From an uncultured Clostridia bacterium (GTDB taxonomy: Bacteria > Bacillota > Clostridia > Oscillospirales > Acutalibacteraceae), in NCBI GenBank assembly GCA_946405565.1, contig CAMJHU010000087.1:1-7292 (forward strand): DNA of 7,292 bases, read 5' to 3'. A program made the translations under genes and the position numbers. The notes below the pieces were generated by a model. The model saw only the letters and a list, made by a program, of their open reading frames with translations. It was not told the origin of the DNA and did not search any database. Shown here in pieces: positions 4,957 through 7,292 of the stretch (the first letter of the stretch is position 1; each line of letters begins with the position of its first letter).

Positions 4957-5940
4957 TTGAAATTTTGTAGGAAAAAGAGCTTGTGGCTCAGGCTGGGACT
5001 GCTGGCAGCCGGTATGTTTGTCATCGGACTGCTGGCGGGGTGTACCTCGCAGTTTGTTACGCCATATGATCTGAATAATCTGTGCTTTGACTATCAGATG
5101 GTCAGCGACAGTGACAACGGCAGCTATATCATTATCACCAAGCATCTGGTGTCGCAATCGGATGTAAACATTCCCGACGAGATCAGCGGCGTGCCGGTGA
5201 GGGGCATTGCCCCGTCGGTCTTTGCCGAAGAGGAAATGCTGCATTCCGTCACTTTCGGAAGCGAGATGAAATCCATTGGCGCGAATGCCTTCGGAAACTG
5301 TCCGGCGCTGACCTCGGTCACATTTTCCGTGAGCGCCAGTGATATGTGCATCGGCGAGTACGCCTTTACCAATTGCACCGCGCTGACAGCCGTCGAAATT
5401 CCCGCGGGCGTCACTTCCGTGGGACGCGGCGCGTTTTACGGCTGCAAGGCGCTCAAGGATATCACGGTTGCCGACATGCTGAGCGATATCGGCGGGCGAG
5501 CGTTTGCGGGGACACCGTGGCTGAAAAGTGCCGCTAAAAAGGATAAATTTGTCACCGTCGGGGACGGTGTGCTGATTGCGTATACCGACGACAAGGTGGA
5601 CGTCAAGATTCCGGGCGGCGTGAAACATATTTCCGGCGCTTTTGCGGGAAATACCACTGTGAAAAATATCAAGCTGCACAAGAAGGTCAGAAGCATCGGC
5701 GACATGGCGTTCAAGGGCTGTGAAGCGCTGGAAACCGTGACCATTCCGGACGGTCTTCAATCCGTGGGCAGTGACGCGTTCTATGGCTGCACCAATCTCA
5801 AATGGGTCATTCTGAAAGACAAGGTCACATCCATCGGTGAGAATGCCTTTACCTATTGCGGCGCCGCCATCTATGTCAACCAAGGCAGTGCCGCCGAAGC
5901 CTATTGTATCAAACACCAGATTGCATATTGTATTATGTAA
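4957..5940 (+). CDS. LRR_5 (BspA-like) surface lipoprotein
   Basis: The product has 327 residues from TTG 4957. That start is favoured because GGAGAGG (4941-4947) lies 9 nt upstream, because it lies downstream of the promoter at 4870-4898, and because it gives an ideal lipoprotein signal: MKFCRKK, hydrophobic residues 13-26, lipobox LAGC with Cys29. An ATG at 4939 in the same frame overlaps the Shine-Dalgarno site and is less likely. From about residue 75 to 310 there are seven or eight BspA-type leucine-rich repeats of 22-25 residues, each with a core like IGxNAFxNCxxLTSVxIP; the AF pairs fall at 111, 136, 159 and 182 and again after an interruption (about 187-230) containing the common insert VGDGVLIAY. 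Such proteins bind host or bacterial surface ligands in some species; the ligand here is unknown. It is monocistronic or followed by a weak terminator. Confidence 0.85.
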   Translation: MKFCRKKSLWLRLGLLAAGMFVIGLLAGCTSQFVTPYDLNNLCFDYQMVSDSDNGSYIIITKHLVSQSDVNIPDEISGVPVRGIAPSVFAEEEMLHSVTFGSEMKSIGANAFGNCPALTSVTFSVSASDMCIGEYAFTNCTALTAVEIPAGVTSVGRGAFYGCKALKDITVADMLSDIGGRAFAGTPWLKSAAKKDKFVTVGDGVLIAYTDDKVDVKIPGGVKHISGAFAGNTTVKNIKLHKKVRSIGDMAFKGCEALETVTIPDGLQSVGSDAFYGCTNLKWVILKDKVTSIGENAFTYCGAAIYVNQGSAAEAYCIKHQIAYCIM

Positions 5941-5950
5941 TTTATATTAT
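5921..5950 (+). promoter_or_regulatory. Weak candidate promoter for the flotillin gene
   Basis: TTGCAT (5921-5926) and TATTAT (5945-5950) are 18 bp apart, overlapping the 3' end of the LRR gene. If used, transcription would start near 5957 and the hairpin at 5987-6018 would lie in the flotillin leader. The region is AT-rich, so chance matches are easy. Confidence 0.3.
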
Positions 5951-5986
5951 ACAAATCGTAATTTATTTTTTCCTTTATTTGCAAAG

Positions 5987-6020
5987 AAACAGAATATGAC
6001 GAATCATTTATTCTGTTTTT
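5987..6020 (+). terminator. Probable intrinsic terminator after the LRR gene
   Basis: AAACAGAAT (5987-5995) pairs with ATTCTGTTT (6010-6018), and inside it ATGA-CGAA-TCAT (5996-6007) forms a second stem, with a two-base bulge. T5 follows (6016-6020). The stem is AT-rich, so termination may be partial and could allow read-through into the flotillin gene. Confidence 0.55.
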
Positions 6021-6055
6021 ATTAAAAAATTCTTTTCAAAAAGGAGTTATGAACC

Positions 6056-7292
6056 ATGCCATCAGAAGTATTCATCACCCTTATTGTCATCGCGCTGCTG
6101 GTTTTCAGTATGTTCGCGGTGGTGCTGTCGCGGTACCGCAAGTGTCCCTCCGACAAAATCATGGTTATCTACGGTAAAGTCGGCAACGACAAGAACGGCG
6201 AGAGTATGTCGTCCAAATGTATCCACGGCGGCGCGGCGTTTGTGTGGCCGGTCATTCAGGATTATCAGTATCTCGACCTCACGCCTATCTCCATCAACGT
6301 GGATCTGACCAACGCACTGTCGCGTCAGAACATCCGTATTGACGTACCCTCCCGCTTTACGGTGGGTATCTCCACCGAGCCGGGCATCATGCAGAACGCG
6401 GCGGAACGTCTGCTGGGTCTTCGCCTGAGCGAGATTCAGGAGCTTGCCAAGGATATCATCTTCGGTCAGCTCCGTCTGGTCATCGCCACGATGGAAATCG
6501 AGGAAATCAACACCGACCGCGACAAGTTCCTCGAAGCGGTCAGCCATAACGTCGAAAGCGAACTCAAAAAGATCGGTCTGCGTCTCATCAACGTGAACGT
6601 CACCGATATTACCGATGAATCGGGCTATATCGAGGCTCTCGGTAAGGAAGCCGCCGCCCGCGCCATCAATGACGCAAAGATCAGCGTCGCCGAGAAGAAC
6701 CGCGACGGTTCCATCGGTCAGGCAAACGCCCAGAAGGATGAAAGAATCAACGTATCCTCCGCCAACGCCGCCGCTATCAACGGTGAAAACGAGGCAAAGG
6801 CTGCCATCGCGCAGTCCGACGCAACCCGCCGCGAGCGTGAAGCCGAAGCTGCCAGACGTGCCGTTGCCGCGGAAAACGTCGCCAAGGCAAAGGCACTCGA
6901 GGAATCCTATATCGCCCAGAAGAACGCCGAAGATTCCCGTGCGGAACGTGAAGCCGCCACCCAGCGCGCGGACGTTCTGGTCAAGGCGGAAATCGAGAAG
7001 CAGCGCGTCGAAATTGAAGCCGAAGCCGAGGCGGAGATGATCCGTCGGAAGGCACGCGGTGAAGCCGACGCTATCTATGCCAAGATGGAAGCGCAGGCAC
7101 GCGGTATGCAGGAGATCCTGACCAAGCAGGCTGCCGGTTTCGCGCAGATTGTCACGGCGGCGGGCGGCAACGCGGAAGACGCTGTGCAGCTCATTCTGGC
7201 GGATAAGATGGAAGATCTGGTCAAGACGCAGGTCGAGGCCGTCAAGAATATCAAGATTGATAAGGTCACTGTCTGGGACAGCGGTACGAACG
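6056..7292 (+). CDS. floT: Flotillin-like SPFH protein (FloT/YuaG type), C-terminus outside window
   Basis: The first 412 codons are present without a stop; FloT proteins are usually around 500 residues, so roughly the last fifth is missing. Residues 5-26 form an N-terminal membrane anchor. Residues 28-190 match the SPFH/Band 7 domain (CPSDKIMVIYGKV, GGAAFVWPVIQDYQYLDL, VPSRFTVGIS, RDKFLEAVSHNVESELKKIGLRL split here by family strands). Residues 195-360 are a long Ala/Glu/Lys/Arg-rich coiled coil typical of the flotillin domain, with repeated EA/AE motifs. Flotillins scaffold membrane microdomains and work with NfeD-type partners; a candidate partner is encoded at 3421. AAGGAG (6041-6046) lies 9 nt before the ATG; an ATG at 6049 is in another frame. 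The symbol floT is by family resemblance. Confidence 0.9.
   Translation, partial: MPSEVFITLIVIALLVFSMFAVVLSRYRKCPSDKIMVIYGKVGNDKNGESMSSKCIHGGAAFVWPVIQDYQYLDLTPISINVDLTNALSRQNIRIDVPSRFTVGISTEPGIMQNAAERLLGLRLSEIQELAKDIIFGQLRLVIATMEIEEINTDRDKFLEAVSHNVESELKKIGLRLINVNVTDITDESGYIEALGKEAAARAINDAKISVAEKNRDGSIGQANAQKDERINVSSANAAAINGENEAKAAIAQSDATRREREAEAARRAVAAENVAKAKALEESYIAQKNAEDSRAEREAATQRADVLVKAEIEKQRVEIEAEAEAEMIRRKARGEADAIYAKMEAQARGMQEILTKQAAGFAQIVTAAGGNAEDAVQLILADKMEDLVKTQVEAVKNIKIDKVTVWDSGTN

Noticed and set aside
4906..5916. Long - strand open frame of 336 codons
   Set aside because: Antisense shadow of the LRR lipoprotein gene, which has its own promoter, Shine-Dalgarno site, lipobox and repeats.
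6615..7040. + strand open frame rich in Pro, Ser and Arg
   Set aside because: Out-of-frame reading of the flotillin coiled coil; no ribosome binding site.

Overview
The window looks like a chromosomal segment of a gut-type Clostridia bacterium, probably Oscillospirales or Ruminococcaceae. The clues are medium-to-high GC coding DNA with low-GC intergenic gaps, strong Shine-Dalgarno sites, a DUF1836 regulator, an LRR_5 (BspA-like) lipoprotein and a FloT/NfeD pair. This assignment is inference from style and families, not a database match.

Layout. Positions 1-503 are non-coding and hold two facing copies of a GC-rich multi-hairpin repeat: copy A on the + strand, entering from the left edge, and copy B on the - strand. 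Positions 504-2495 (- strand) encode a 663-codon lipoprotein. It has an unusual duplicated N-terminal region and a C-terminal endonuclease/exonuclease/phosphatase (EEP) domain, and it is split by one in-frame TAG with no frameshift. A divergent intergenic region (2496-2768) carries a promoter for each direction and a cluster of DnaA-box-like sites between them. A DUF1836 regulator (2769-3338) follows, then an NfeD-family membrane protein (3421-4038). A third copy (C, 4039-4282) of the multi-hairpin repeat starts directly after the NfeD stop codon. Next come a small Met/Gly-rich double-span membrane protein (4313-4618) and a translationally coupled zinc-ribbon protein (4615-4833). An LRR_5 surface lipoprotein with its own promoter (4957-5940) follows, then a hairpin with a T-tract. 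The last gene is a flotillin (SPFH) that runs off the right edge (6056-7292).

How the parts fit. NfeD proteins of the YuaF type and flotillins of the FloT/YuaG type normally work together in membrane microdomains and are usually adjacent. Here about 2 kb of other genes lies between them, so the right half may be a membrane or envelope module into which small genes and an LRR lipoprotein have been placed. The left half is a separate secreted-enzyme locus.

The most interesting signals are these. (1) A family of about 200-245 nt elements made of successive perfect or near-perfect hairpins; stems differ between copies by compensatory changes, and both complete copies begin within a few bases of an upstream gene's stop codon, in the sense orientation. 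(2) A clean amber codon just before the catalytic Glu of the EEP domain. (3) The Met/Gly-rich double-span protein built from a duplicated 14-residue block.
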